Shown here: piece after piece, positions 35,701-43,121 of the stretch
Numbering within the stretch: position 1 is the stretch's first letter
How the letters are laid out: each line of letters opens with the position of its first letter
Origin: Anthonomus grandis grandis
Taxonomy: Eukaryota; Arthropoda; Insecta; Coleoptera; Curculionidae
Length of the DNA stretch: 64,000 nucleotides
Assembly (NCBI RefSeq): GCF_022605725.1
Contig: NC_065551.1
Span: forward strand, 3,410,001-3,474,000
Reading direction: 5' to 3'
The notes under the pieces: model-generated
What the model was told of the DNA's origin: nothing
What the model saw: only the letters and a program-made list of their open reading frames with translations
The model's database searches: none
Position numbers and translations under genes: made by a program

Positions 35701-37977
35701 GATCGAAAATGATCACAGCCACCAACAAACTAAGTACTGCTAAAGATTCCAAACAACAAATTCCAAACATTATGACTTGTTTACTATCAGTTATTAATAA
35801 ACAAAATAAGTTCGTCTGATACACGTTCTGTTGATATTTATTTAACTTTATTTCAGAAACCAAAAATATTTTACTACATTTTTTCTCATTATTACTCATT
35901 ATTGATCTTCATCTACCATTTCCCAAGTTTATGCGCATAGGTTGAAAATCACCCTGTATAGTTACTGCATTGGTTTTGTTATTGTAATTTTAATTGTAAT
36001 ACTTTTTTTTCTGTATTTTGACTTGCGTACGAATTTGTACTTTTTGGCATGAATAAATAAATAATTAAATTCTTTCCCGAAACACTCATTCCCTTGATTA
36101 TTCAGCAAGGTAAAATTTGGTATCAAATTGAAGATAAAAAAATGCACTATCAAAACACGTTACTAGATATAAGGTGTTACATTTAAAAAATAGAGCAAAA
36201 TTGAATTGAAAATATCATTATTTGAGTAACGATTTTGATCACTCCGTATAAAAAAATTAATTTTGGAATTTCGAAAGATAAAATGAAGTTAGCCAAGGAC
36301 TCTACATAGATTTTTCAAAAAACGTGGTTAATAATAAAATTTAAGTAAAACATTGATTTTCATGAAACTTTCTTTAAATTGTTAAATCAGTAGGCAACGT
36401 CGCATTTTAGGAAAAAACAGTTTTAGGGTTAGTTTGAGAGATTTCAATGAGACTCCCATTTCGGAAAAAAAACTAGGTAGTTAAAAGAAAAACAAAATAT
36501 GTACCACATTTTTTTAGGACACCCTGTATCAATTAAACGAATTTTAAAAGCTAGCCCCTCTAACTCAATTAACATTTCCCCTGTTAAAGTTTTTTCCATT
36601 TCAAGATTTAGCCGCAATCGAGCACCGCGATATTAAATCGACACCCTGTATAAAAAACCTAAAGTGTCGCAAACCTCTTGCAAGACCATCTTAGGTACAA
36701 ACATCGTTTATTTATGTTTTCTATTATTTCCAGGTATCCATCCCACGGCAATCTCAGAATCGTTCCAACGCGCATCCACCCACGCACTACAAATCCTGAA
36801 CAGCATCGCTACACCCGTAGAACTGAGCAACCGCGAACAACTTATCAAGAGCGCTTCAACCTCTTTAAATTCTAAAGTAGTGTCTCAGCAGTCCAGTCAG
36901 CTCGCTCCATTAGCAGTAGACGCTGTATTAAAAGTAGTTGAACCTGGAAGAGAAATGGCAGTGAATCTCGCCGATATCAAAGTATTAAAGCAACTCGGTG
37001 GCACAGTGGAAGACACAGAACTGATTAATGGTTTGGTGTTTCCACAAAAACTCGCCAACGTCTCGGGACCCAAGAGGCTGGAAAAGGTTAAAATTGGCTT
37101 AATTCAATTTTGTATTTCCCCACCTAAAACTGATATGGATCACAGTATTGTTGTCTCAGATTACTCCGCGATGGATCGTGTGCTCAAAGAAGAACGCGCC
37201 TACATCCTTAACATTGTCAAGCAAATAAAGAAAGCCGGGTGCAATTTATTGTTGGTGCAAAAATCGATTTTGCGCGACGCCGTTTCCGACTTGGCCATCC
37301 ACTTTTTGGATAAAATCAAGTGTATGGTGATCAAGGATATTGAACGGGAAGATATCGAATTTGTGTGTAAAACCTTAGGGTGTCGTCCCATCGCCTCATT
37401 GGACCATTTCGTTCCGGAGAACCTGGTAAACGCCGACCTGGTAGAAGAAGTTGGTTTTGGTGGAAATCGTATGGTCAGAGTTACCGGCATTCAAAATCCA
37501 GGACGCACTGTTACACTTTTAGTCCGTGGATCCAACAAATTGGTTTTGGAAGAAGCGGAGAGGAGTATTCATGATGCTCTGTGCGTTATCAGATGTCTAG
37601 TGCGTAATAAGGCGGTAATTGCGGGAGGCGGGGCTCCAGAAACCGAATTAGCCTTAAGACTGGCTGCTTTATCGGACAAAATGGAGGGCATAGACGCCAT
37701 TTGTCTTAGGGCATACGCAACTGCGTTGGAAATTATACCGTTTACATTGGCAGAGAATGCTGGACTTAATCCAATTCAAACTGTAACTGAATTGAGGAAC
37801 CGACATGCCAAAGGTGAAGTGTCTGCCGGAATAAATGTTCGGAAGGGATGCATTTCGGATATATTGGAAGAAAATGTCGTTCAACCCTTGTTGGTTTCTA
37901 CTTCTGCTTTGTCATTCGCAACAGAAACTGTTAGGTCTATTCTAAAGATTGATGATATTATCAATACAATGACATAA
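16961..37977 (+). CDS. CCT4: T-complex protein 1 subunit delta (CCT4), three coding exons
   Basis: This is a subunit of the cytosolic double-ring chaperonin TRiC/CCT, which folds actin, tubulin and other proteins using ATP. Exons are 16961-17143, 26369-26546 and 36734-37977. Introns of 9225 and 10187 bp have GT...AG borders, with phases 0 and 1. The protein has 534 residues; vertebrate CCT4 has about 539. ATP-site motifs are [10 protein letters not shown] (46-55), NDGATILK (66-73) and GDGTTSV (97-103). The long third exon holds the intermediate and apical domains and ends with IAGGGAPE and LAENAGLNP, as in CCT4 of other animals. The frame is intact. No other host gene in the window is complete, and both introns are packed with transposon debris. 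Confidence 0.97.
17860..18625 (-). pseudogene. LINE reverse-transcriptase remnant in CCT4 intron 1
   Basis: Frames on the - strand give [12 protein letters not shown], then [13 protein letters not shown] (catalytic box, Tyr or Phe plus Asp), [18 protein letters not shown], and near 17890 [11 protein letters not shown], the usual C-terminal motif of CR1/Jockey-type proteins. Many stops and frameshifts show great age. Confidence 0.55.
18626..19429. other. Intronic AT-rich DNA
   Basis: No gene or clear repeat boundary is recognised here. Position suggests 3' untranslated sequence of the flanking - strand LINE remnants. Confidence 0.4.
19430..20140 (-). pseudogene. LINE ORF2 linker remnant
   Basis: A - strand frame near 19627-19433 gives [13 protein letters not shown] sequence with [13 protein letters not shown]. 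This resembles the segment between endonuclease and reverse transcriptase where a target-selection linker meets motif 0. The remainder is too decayed to read. The assignment rests on this short piece and on the LINE context. Confidence 0.35.
20290..20560 (+). pseudogene. LINE reverse-transcriptase fragment, + strand
   Basis: The + frames give [48 protein letters not shown], then [10 protein letters not shown] where the catalytic YADD would stand. The catalytic Asp pair is altered. It abuts a - strand LINE fragment at 20560. Confidence 0.55.
20560..21925 (-). pseudogene. LINE ORF2: endonuclease, linker and reverse transcriptase, broken
   Basis: Reading down the - strand: [11 protein letters not shown] and [19 protein letters not shown] (endonuclease, about 21925-21480), a linker ([13 protein letters not shown], 21400-21083), then reverse-transcriptase pieces at 21009-20560 (QLRKLVGQ.., [35 protein letters not shown]). 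Frameshifts separate them. Its ORF1 probably lies at 24956-25985, split from it by the + strand LINE. Confidence 0.6.
21947..24607 (+). CDS. CR1-group-like LINE ORF2 (endonuclease end, RT, C-terminal domain), 886 codons open
   Basis: This LINE protein would nick the target and reverse-transcribe its RNA. The open frame begins inside the endonuclease ([13 protein letters not shown], then TALDHIFLK and DHYPIGLSI), so it is 5'-truncated and the first Met is not the native start. Reverse transcriptase covers about 360-640, with [37 protein letters not shown] and the catalytic YADD. The C-terminal domain ends with [13 protein letters not shown]. There is no stop across 886 codons, so this is a young copy. 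The 3' untranslated part ends near 24955 in repeats of GAATTT, as in CR1/Daphne-like elements. Confidence 0.85.
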   Translation: MDKYYLDSLFFTLFGYRLFYIWHSFYLKHGDQNLRLVFLGLFTSTNLNLFLNDLETQGFIGKQNMCNIFIGDININILEETDMNVTKYLSVMSQNGYMSCINQATRETHNSKTALDHIFLKIDQFDLRKNSIIPLIFKTNLTDHYPIGLSIKNVTKNIAQFNSMQRKANINYTNLENDLAKEIWEEVFTNNNIEESYTCFKNKILYFLRKHTYIITLNSKTRKRKPWVTQGIINSIKQRDSMKKSLNMNHNIADEIKYKKFRNNLTKVMKLAKNNYYKLKIDESKNDHKKTWKFINEITNHQKKAPQNNFKIKVNNDIITDEVTISNTFNEFFTNVGSKIQKDINKNSSSFKEKIKINPNSMFLFPVNTNELIMHIKTLKNNSAPGEDKISTNLIKRIHVHILKPLAYLINLSFSTFNLPSDWKVSLVSPIFKSDNRDETTNYRPISLINNFAKIFEKCLKSRIMNFLEKNNLLYQKQYGFRDKKNTEKAVFDLVNNININLQNRKKSLAVFMDLSKAFDTVSHEILFNRLEKIGIRNGPLNLLKNYLSDRKQFVKINNTMSSPKYIKTGVPQGTVLGPVLFLVYINSIGSLLDDCEVISYADDTALLFSDNSWKRVFKKAEIGLSKMYEWLNNSLLSLNFNKTYYMSFSATSVDQPPPTEIVIHNNDCLSHNDACNCIKIKKVEKIKYLGVILDQYLKWEEHIAFVNKKIRNIFYKLYQVREILNVKMLKTLYNALIESNLRYCIVIWGCAYNNTIKKLLITQNSALKIIFKRPYRFSTGELYNNLNLLSVRNIYIHSTLNYVHTTLSPINSDSINYLTRATKEINMFIPFKRTNVTQRFVTYYGPVLFNTLPAELKKYYNYPKIFKVKTKQFLLKNQTFFETLF
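24608..24955 (+). repeat. 3' UTR and GAATTT tail of the LINE
   Basis: This non-coding stretch follows the ORF2 stop. It ends with several tandem TTGAAT units at about 24937-24965, the microsatellite-like 3' end from which CR1-group elements prime reverse transcription. No clear target duplication was found. Confidence 0.6.
24956..25985 (-). pseudogene. LINE ORF1: zinc finger, coiled coil and CCHC knuckles
   Basis: This is an RNA-binding ORF1 remnant. From 25985 down: a Cys-rich PHD-like finger (CDICKQNK..., [12 protein letters not shown]), [15 protein letters not shown], a Lys/Glu-rich coiled coil (about 25780-25640), a [26 protein letters not shown] block, then [18 protein letters not shown] CCHC knuckles at about 25110-24960. 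Frames shift near 25590 and 25300. The end is cut by the + strand LINE. The matching ORF2 begins on the other side of that insert at 21925. Confidence 0.65.
26547..27233. other. Start of CCT4 intron 2, no gene recognised
   Basis: This is AT-rich intronic DNA without a domain or clear repeat that I can identify, between exon 2 and the hAT-type MITE. Confidence 0.5.
27242..27772. mobile_element. Non-autonomous hAT element (531 bp)
   Basis: The left end CAGTGGCAGCTCGTGA and the right end TGAGCCGCTACTG are inverted relatives of each other, and both are followed inward by a GGTGAAGCGC or GCGCTTCACC block. The flanks TCAAGGGA (27234-27241) and TTAAAGGA (27773-27780) agree at six of eight positions, as an aged 8 bp target duplication would. 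There is no transposase. The centre at about 27390-27530 is GC-rich against a very AT-rich intron. Confidence 0.75.
27773..28140. other. Intronic DNA without recognised features
   Basis: A hydrophobic open frame at 27898-28110 has no domain I recognise and no supporting signals. I treat the stretch as non-coding. Confidence 0.4.
28142..28930 (-). pseudogene. LINE 3' end: C-terminal domain and 3' UTR
   Basis: The - strand gives [37 protein letters not shown], then [20 protein letters not shown] and [26 protein letters not shown]. This is the C-terminal sequence after the reverse transcriptase in Jockey/CR1-type elements. The 5' part is missing, the usual result of truncated insertion. The 3' UTR probably runs to about 28142, where the - strand ends in ATAAATAAATATA-like sequence. 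Confidence 0.6.
28931..29626. repeat. AT-rich intronic DNA with a 27-28 bp tandem duplication
   Basis: The unit TTATTTGTGAAAAAAAGG followed by GCATTTCCAA occurs at 29309-29336 and, with one A/G length change, again at 29340-29366. Otherwise I see nothing. Confidence 0.5.
29627..29707. repeat. (ATT)n microsatellite, about 27 units
   Basis: This is an uninterrupted trinucleotide run. It produces a false poly-leucine reading frame. Long perfect runs of this kind are usually variable in length between individuals. Confidence 0.97.
30067..30935 (-). pseudogene. Unnamed RNase H-like/DDE-type family member, frameshifted
   Basis: I do not know a name for this family, but I recognise its motif string from uncharacterised proteins in insects and other animals. 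In order: [33 protein letters not shown] (first Asp), [37 protein letters not shown] (second Asp). After a small deletion with a frameshift near 30470 come [45 protein letters not shown] and [10 protein letters not shown]. The Asp spacing and hydrophobic strands suggest a polynucleotidyl-transferase fold, but this is inference. It lacks its own N terminus, which is replaced by the HTH of a mariner-type element. Confidence 0.55.
30936..31367 (-). mobile_element. 5' end and HTH of a mariner-type element
   Basis: On the - strand the terminus CAGGGTGTTGAAATAAA starts at 31367, just after a TA. It leads to a frame starting near 31061 with [21 protein letters not shown] and [10 protein letters not shown], the N-terminal HTH of these transposases. 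The coding sequence then runs without a stop into the unnamed family at about 30935. The rest of the transposase is missing. Confidence 0.6.
31510..31990 (+). pseudogene. LINE C-terminal fragment
   Basis: The + frame gives [32 protein letters not shown], then LLYVRKN and [11 protein letters not shown]. After frameshifts come pieces of the terminal NSLPLSLK-type region up to about 31940. This is the post-RT domain of a Jockey/CR1-like protein. Confidence 0.6.
32000..33037 (+). pseudogene. LINE reverse-transcriptase fragment (a different copy)
   Basis: [43 protein letters not shown] and the catalytic box in [12 protein letters not shown] are followed, after frame changes, by [35 protein letters not shown] and decayed C-terminal pieces. 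It ends at about 33037, where the Tc1-like element abuts. It is 5'-truncated inside the RT domain. Confidence 0.7.
33038..33843 (-). pseudogene. Tc1-like transposase, 3'-truncated
   Basis: The N-terminal part (33843-33481) has the paired HTH arrangement: [20 protein letters not shown], then [15 protein letters not shown] and [13 protein letters not shown]. The catalytic part (33415-33038) has [11 protein letters not shown] (first Asp), [14 protein letters not shown], and FIFQQDGA (second Asp). It breaks off before the third acidic residue. About 65 bp between the parts ends in TTCGCCTAG and may be a short intron or a frameshift. No inverted repeats were found. Confidence 0.75.
33844..34438. 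other. Intronic DNA, perhaps a LINE 3' UTR
   Basis: No coding region is recognised. The end of the stretch, AATAAACTTTTTTTGACTTTTGACTT at about 34355-34380, resembles the 3' tail of a LINE on the + strand, but I cannot assign it. Confidence 0.35.
34439..35956 (-). mobile_element. Mariner-type element with inverted ends (1518 bp)
   Basis: The left end CAGGGTGATTTTCAACCTAT and the right end ATAGGTTGAAAATCACCCTG are perfect inverted repeats. The match continues for about 30 bp with GCGCATAAACTTG. The right flank is TA and the left flank is CA, consistent with a mutated TA duplication. The element carries the transposase remnant at 34605-35662. Confidence 0.85.
34605..35662 (-). pseudogene. Mariner-type transposase, DD41D spacing, frameshifted
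   Basis: The N terminus (35662 down) has an HTH with [20 protein letters not shown]. The catalytic region shows [11 protein letters not shown] (first Asp, near 35200), [16 protein letters not shown] (second Asp) and [17 protein letters not shown] (third Asp), with 41 residues between the second and third Asp. The C-terminal segment ends [10 protein letters not shown]. Frame changes near 35400 and 35150 disable it. The main block of 180 codons is open. Confidence 0.8.
35957..36733. repeat. End of intron 2 with mariner-type termini
   Basis: GGACACCCTGTATC near 36520 and CGACACCCTGTATA near 36642 are copies of the CACCCTGTA end, within sequence like mariner terminal DNA. The boundaries of the non-autonomous element or elements are not resolved. 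The exon 3 acceptor of CCT4 follows at 36733. Confidence 0.4.
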
Positions 37978-38148
37978 AAATATTCTTTAATGTTTATAGT
38001 CTCTAGTATTATTAACAATTTTAATTATATTATTTTCTTGGCTTTGTTTCGAAATAACTTGCTTGTAACGCAAACTCACCGTTTATAATTTATAACATTC
38101 TTTGTTTCGATTGGCACAGCTGCCATTATACCTTTTGATAAAGAAAAA

Positions 38149-38154
38149 AATAAA
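38149..38154 (+). terminator. Poly(A) signal AATAAA of CCT4
   Basis: AATAAA lies about 170 bp after the CCT4 stop codon, within AAAAAAATAAAATATTC. It is the best-placed signal for 3' end formation. Confidence 0.6.
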
Positions 38155-38336
38155 ATATTCGTCAGTTTAACCACAATAGTTTTATCATTTCATAAAGCTT
38201 TCGAATCAAAAAGTTTTACTCAGACATTTCATTTTCTAGGGGAAAATGGGTTAAATCAAAGTAGATAAAAATACTTTATCCAATTTGCTATGAATAATTT
38301 TTTAGCCTTTTATACCTACAAATAATGCAAGAATCT

Positions 38337-38769
38337 GAATGCAGAAACTGGTGCAGGTTGGCTGCAGGGTCCAGCTCGTCTGGATACCTCACCAAAAATC
38401 TACTACGCCTAAAAAGACGCGAAATTCGGCTAGTGACAGGTCTTTTAACCGGTCACTGGCACTTAAGAAGCCATCTCCATACTATCGGTATTGCGGACAA
38501 CCCGGAATGCCGATGGTGCTATGAGGAGGATGAAACCGTTGACCATGTAATCGGGGAGTGCCCAGCACTCACGCGCACCAGGTTCAAATACTTGGGTAAC
38601 ACTTTCAGTTTACCGAGCGACTTTAAGTCCTTCAGACCAGAGAGCCTTATCGGTTTCTCTAAGGCCGTTGGGCTCTGGTAACCCCCGCTGGGGCATGACG
38701 GGCCCATTAGGAGACCTATATGCACAACTGCCTTGGCAGTCCACTGTTTCGACAAATCAAATTCAATTC
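38337..38769 (+). mobile_element. 5'-truncated LINE with RNase H-type C terminus and 13 bp target duplication
   Basis: The insert is flanked by AATGCAAGAATCT at 38324-38336 and again at 38770-38782, the mark of target-primed reverse transcription. Its frame (to 38681) holds LLRLKRREIRLVTGLLTGHW and a CCHC-like motif CRWCYEEDETVDHVIGEC, the end of an RNase H-bearing LINE protein (I/LOA-like group). A short 3' UTR follows with a CAAATTCAATTC tail. Confidence 0.85.
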
Positions 38770-39106
38770 AATGCAAGAATCTTAAACTGCATATTTTGTT
38801 CCAAAAAAAAAGATTAAAAAGTGGATTGCAATAGGCTTCATAATTTTCATTAGACATCGAGATAAATTTGAAGGGTAGTTACTCAGAAACTACAATACTG
38901 AACTTGAAACAATATAACATGGATGCACAGACCGCGGCCCGCCGGTTGAATACTGGTGGCCCGCTGAAAGCAAAAATAACACTCGTACATTCGAACAATA
39001 TTGAATTCTATCCCAGATAAAACCAAAAAATGCTAAGTCAAGTAACATCGCTTGCCGCCTTTATATAAAGTTGAAAATAGTAGAGAAATCAAGAATTTTC
39101 TAGCGC

Positions 39107-39329
39107 GATGTGAGCAAGCCAGATAGCAATAGTCCCAAATCCTCGATTGCTCGCGTAGGTAGATACACAAAGCTTCCAGAGTCGTATGCGCGGTATAAAA
39201 GCCACGCTAACTGCAGCGACCGACAGTTCGGTTTTGAGTGAAGATAGAAATAAACGCGAAAATACAAAGCGAAGTAATATTTTATTGAGTTTTGAGAGTA
39301 TTTAATAGTGTTTTGGGGAGGCAATAGTT
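39107..39329 (+). promoter_or_regulatory. LTR-like promoter segment, left part
   Basis: TGTGAGCAAGCC at 39107 could be an LTR start. A TATAAAAG box lies at about 39193, with a GC-richer downstream region. The sequence appears to resume after the Harbinger derivative (41130-41280), where AATAAACTCTGTTATT would serve as a poly(A) signal. This suggests a solo LTR split by the insertion. No second LTR is present, so the call rests on promoter layout only. Confidence 0.35.
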
Positions 39330-39636
39330 CTAGGGCGCGTTCACAATGGATGTCGGGCGTTCTCTGGACGCACTCGGCAGCCTGGGTAAAGCGTTTATGG
39401 TAATATTTAAACTCGTTCACATTTGAGGGTAAATTTCGTCGGAGAAGGGCGGATAGAGCAACTTTTTAATCCGGTCTTCTACATAGTCAAAAGTTGTCCG
39501 ACTGGCCCGCGCAGACGTAAATATAGGTTTTATTTGAATATTTAGAAATGTCATAACCCCAGAAAATTGTCTTGAAAAAAAAATTGAATACAAATAAATA
39601 AAGAAAAATTTTAAAAAATTAATTTGAGCAAAAATA

Positions 39637-39739
39637 ATGTCTGTAATTTTAAGTCACACCCACAATCTAGTCGTGGATGAAAACCAGGATCCCATTATAA
39701 GCGAAGATGGTCAATTAGTTTTAACTTGCAGAATTTCAG
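39637..39739 (+). CDS. Candidate first exon of the Harbinger-derivative gene
   Basis: ATG at 39637 opens a frame (MSVILSHTHNLVVDENQDP, then EDGQLVLTCRIS) that ends at a GTAGGT donor at 39740. It is in phase 1, while the Myb/SANT exon begins in phase 0, so a middle exon or an indel must be assumed. A further open stretch with a Gln/Asp-rich tail lies at 39950-40104. I do not recognise a domain. Confidence 0.35.
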
Positions 39740-40416
39740 GTAGGTTCTATAATACATAATATTCAATACTACATAATTATATGAAACTACATGTAATACC
39801 TACCTATATTATTTAATAATCTATTCCTTCTTATGTTTTTTATAACTATAACTATTATACTTAATCCTAATTGAAGTATGTAAATAATTCCAAACTACAA
39901 CAGCACTCGATATTTTTTTATATACTGCATATTTTTTAGACAAATCTCTCCTGTATTTTCCAAAAAATCTGGTAGAAGAAGTCTTTGGACCATTCAACCA
40001 CGTCAGCCGCAATCAAGGCAACAATCACATGACGAGGACTTGATCTCTGAATTAGATGATGAACCAATTGTTATGAATGATTTAAATTCATCAAATGTAT
40101 ATTAGGGCCAGTTTTATCTTATAAATACTTATGTGTTAAAATTATTTGATAAATAACTCAATGTTATCTCATAGAATGACATTACCACAGTACACAAATG
40201 AGAATTTCTTTTTTTTTGTGTACTGTGGACATTACTTCAATACCAATTTCTAATTTTTAAATTAGTTTTGACATTTTAAGGGTTGTTTCTAAAGTTGGTT
40301 ATTTATTAAATAACTTTAACACATGTTTATAATATTGGCCCTTAGAATTATATAATTATGTATATATGTTATAAAATATAAAAATGTAGGTATACTTATA
40401 TATATTTTCTTTGTAG

Positions 40417-40830
40417 ACTACATCATTTTCCAATGCATTTTCATTAGAATTAGATTCTGAAAGAATCCAATGGACAAGAAAGGATGTGATTAGGGTAATA
40501 AGTATTTATAAGAACCATACAAAACTATTTAAGTCACAAACATTGAGAAATGAGAAAGTGTGGAAACTAATTGCAGAAAAAATGGGCAAATATACAGGGG
40601 AGCAGTGTAAGAAGAATAAATTCAAATACCTCAAATCAAAATATGTAAAGAAAAAGGATAATATGTCAAATAAGGCAACTGGACAAAAAAAAGTAACATT
40701 TGAGTATTTTGATGAATTCGAAGACATGTTTGGCAGTGCACCCAATATTCAGCCAGTAGCAGTTGCATCTACAAGTGTGGCAATTTCTCCCATATCGGTT
40801 ACCAAGCAATTCTTCTACATCCACGGATGA
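40417..40830 (+). CDS. Myb/SANT-like DNA-binding domain protein exon
   Basis: After the acceptor TTTCTTTGTAG the frame encodes a trihelix/Myb-SANT-like domain: ERIQWTRKDVIRVISIYK, KVWKLIAEKMG, GEQCKKNKFKYLKSKYVKKKD, then a conserved tail with VTFEYFDEFEDMFG. Trp and Lys positions fit the DNA-binding proteins that accompany PIF/Harbinger transposases and recognise the element ends. The frame is open to 40830 without disruption. Its upstream exon is uncertain. Confidence 0.65.
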   Translation, partial: TTSFSNAFSLELDSERIQWTRKDVIRVISIYKNHTKLFKSQTLRNEKVWKLIAEKMGKYTGEQCKKNKFKYLKSKYVKKKDNMSNKATGQKKVTFEYFDEFEDMFGSAPNIQPVAVASTSVAISPISVTKQFFYIHG

Positions 40831-41129
40831 TAATATGACCGAGAATATCACGAAAGTGCAAATAGCAATAATGAAATTATTGATGGTATTGTAAATAATG
40901 TTACAGTAACCAAAACATTTTAGTCGATAATCACACACGACTCTTGCACAAGAAAAATATACACACATTTGAAAAAATAAACAAACAATTATAAGATTGC
41001 ACTGCGCATGACCATATCGTTCATAGAGGTGAAACAGAAATTGTCGGGGCGAAATTTATGCGAGCGTAACATGTAGAATTTAACCGGGTGAGCTTTTAAC
41101 CCATAGGTAGCGACGTGAACGCGCCCCTA

Positions 41130-41512
41130 GTGTAGATTTTAACTCGACTAGCAGGTGTCATATATTTTGATCCACAATCAACGTAGATTTCCTGTTGCAG
41201 TGTTAATCCGTCAAGTGCCGTGTATAATTGAATTGTGAAATCGTAAATAAACTCTGTTATTAATAAGTGTTTCTCTACCTATTTAATCGATTTTAATCAA
41301 ATTTAGCTTTAATGTTGGCCAAATATTAAAATAAAACAAATAAATTACTTTTTTTCAGAATTTCTCTAACTGTAATAACTACGTTATTATTTCAAATATA
41401 AAATCTGTATTAAAATTTCTGAGGAATACTATCTAATCAATTATTTTTGATAAATTAAAAAAGGATGGGTAATTTAAGTAGGTACTGTAATTGTTTTTAG
41501 GTGTTGTGTTAA
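41130..41512. other. Right part of the LTR-like segment and spacer
   Basis: The first 150 bp appear to continue the LTR-like sequence interrupted at 39329 and include AATAAACTCTG. The rest is AT-rich and leads to the TTAA target of the piggyBac end at 41509. Confidence 0.35.
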
Positions 41513-42465
41513 CCCATTAGTGCATGAAGTAGGATGGAATAAGAAACACACATTTGTTTAGTGTACTTCAAATAAGCAGGCAAATGTGGAAAAAAACTAG
41601 AAATGTATACATTTGAAAAAAAGAACAGTCCCTTATGAGGGACATTACGCTAAAAATAACAAAATAAAAATTCTGAAAATATTCTGATAATCAAAAAAAA
41701 TGTATTCTTTGATATGCCTATTTAGTGTGATAAGCCTTGAATGCTGAATTTGGGGTGTAAGCCCGCATTTTACATTTTACGCAAACAAAATTTGGCTTTT
41801 TTTTGCAAAATGCACACCTTCTATCAGTCTCAGAATATTCCACCAAATGATTGATATTATCAAATCTAACATCCAGCGGTAAGGTTGGTCTTAGTTTCCC
41901 TTTTACAGACTTTACGCCATATGAATGCAGCAAAGCTAGGGCTATTTTTCTTCGAAATATAACTAAAGAAGAACTTATTGGATCCTCAGGGTGAATTATT
42001 CTCATAAGTAGCCACGCATTTAAAAATGGATACATCAAAAATTGGCCACCACCATTTTCTTTGTCTTATTCAGGTCCTATAGTTGGCAACCATGTTGTCT
42101 AATTTATCTACCCCACCCATCCCTCAATTATAATTATGCCTGGCTGTGGAATATTTACCTTAGATTTAGTTTTCTGCAGTAAAGTGGAGCTGTTTTGTTT
42201 GCAGATACGTCAAAATTTGAAGCAGCTGCTACAACTTTGTTGTCCTTCCATTGAACAACTACAACATCTTGACATGCAGACTTATGACAGGAGCCTCTTT
42301 TTTCAGTTTTCCAATCTTGCTTTGACCTTAGTGGGCTATTTTCTACTCGATTTTTACGTAAAGTACCTGTGGCACAGTAACCATCCTGACACAATCGACT
42401 AAGTAATTTTAACGAAGTAAAATAATTATCAAAGTAAAATTGATAGCCTTCATTACATTGATAGG
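41513..42465 (-). mobile_element. piggyBac element, 3' part only
   Basis: TTAA at 41509-41512 is followed by CCCATTAGTGC, the same terminus as in the 57.8 kb copy. A palindrome GTCCCTTATGAGGGAC lies 115 bp in (41628-41643). The - strand encodes the transposase C-terminal half, with NEGYQFYFDNYFTS and VVVVQWKDNKVV (about 42460-42230), GGVDKLDNMVANYRT (about 42100) and a Cys-rich tail CAFCKKKPNFVCVKC (41830-41780). Frameshifts are present. The 5' half is missing and replaced by LINE sequence at about 42465. Confidence 0.75.
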
Positions 42466-43121
42466 ACCGAAACCAGTCAAGAGCAACTCCCCTGAAACCA
42501 TAGATCTCGAGTTTCTGCAGCAGAATTCTGTGACTCACTCAATTAAAAGCCTTGGATACGTCACAGAAAACCGCTGCCGCACATTCACCAGAATTCAACC
42601 CCAAGTAGAGGCTCTCCAAAAGGTTGAAAATAGCATCGCCCGTGCCGATTCTCTCCCGAAAACAAAACTGATCGAGAGCGCTAAAAAGTCGAGAGTCGGC
42701 AGAGCAGAGCTATTGGCCTAAAATTTGATAGACTGTTGTAGTCACCTCCCTTATACAATAGAATCAGCAAAGCCTCTTTAAGAGAATAACGAAAAGATCC
42801 CAATGAAGAAGAAATAATGATTTCTTCAGAAAGTGCAAAAAGTGAGGTTTGTGGCAATGCAGCAAGTACTCTCACCGAAACTTCATCACACCCACCAGAA
42901 TTCTTACTCTTTATGTCATGCAGGCCAGCTTCTATCTCATCTGGATCTGTAGGTACAAGTAAAAATGTTTCAGGAACTTGAATGCTAGTAAGATAAAATA
43001 CTAGATCGACATTACACTGGGGTACATTTTCAGAGAGATGCAAGGAAATACCCTGATAATAAGTTTTAAGGGACTTAGTTGTTAAAGCTTCAGAAACAGG
43101 ATCACACCGTACACCCCTCAT
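42466..43121 (-). pseudogene. LINE reverse-transcriptase fragment fused to the piggyBac remnant
   Basis: The - frame holds DEIEAGLHDIKSKNSGGCDEVSVRVL, SLKEALLILLYKGGDYNSLSNFRPIALL, then after frameshifts LDQFCFREK and VSHRILLQKLEIYGFRGVALDWFRSY. These are RT motifs up to the palm start. It then runs directly into the piggyBac codons (QCNEGYQFYF), making one 127-codon chimeric frame at 42538-42155. The catalytic box is absent. Confidence 0.65.

Larger units (their letters stand above)
39333..41126 (+). mobile_element. PIF/Harbinger-type derivative (1794 bp)
   Basis: The ends are GGGCGCGTTCAC and GTGAACGCGCCC, perfect 12 bp inverted repeats. They are flanked by CTA on both sides (39330-39332 and 41127-41129), a 3 bp target duplication as used by this superfamily. 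Inside is a Myb/SANT-like frame but no recognisable transposase, so it would depend on a transposase elsewhere. Confidence 0.8.
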
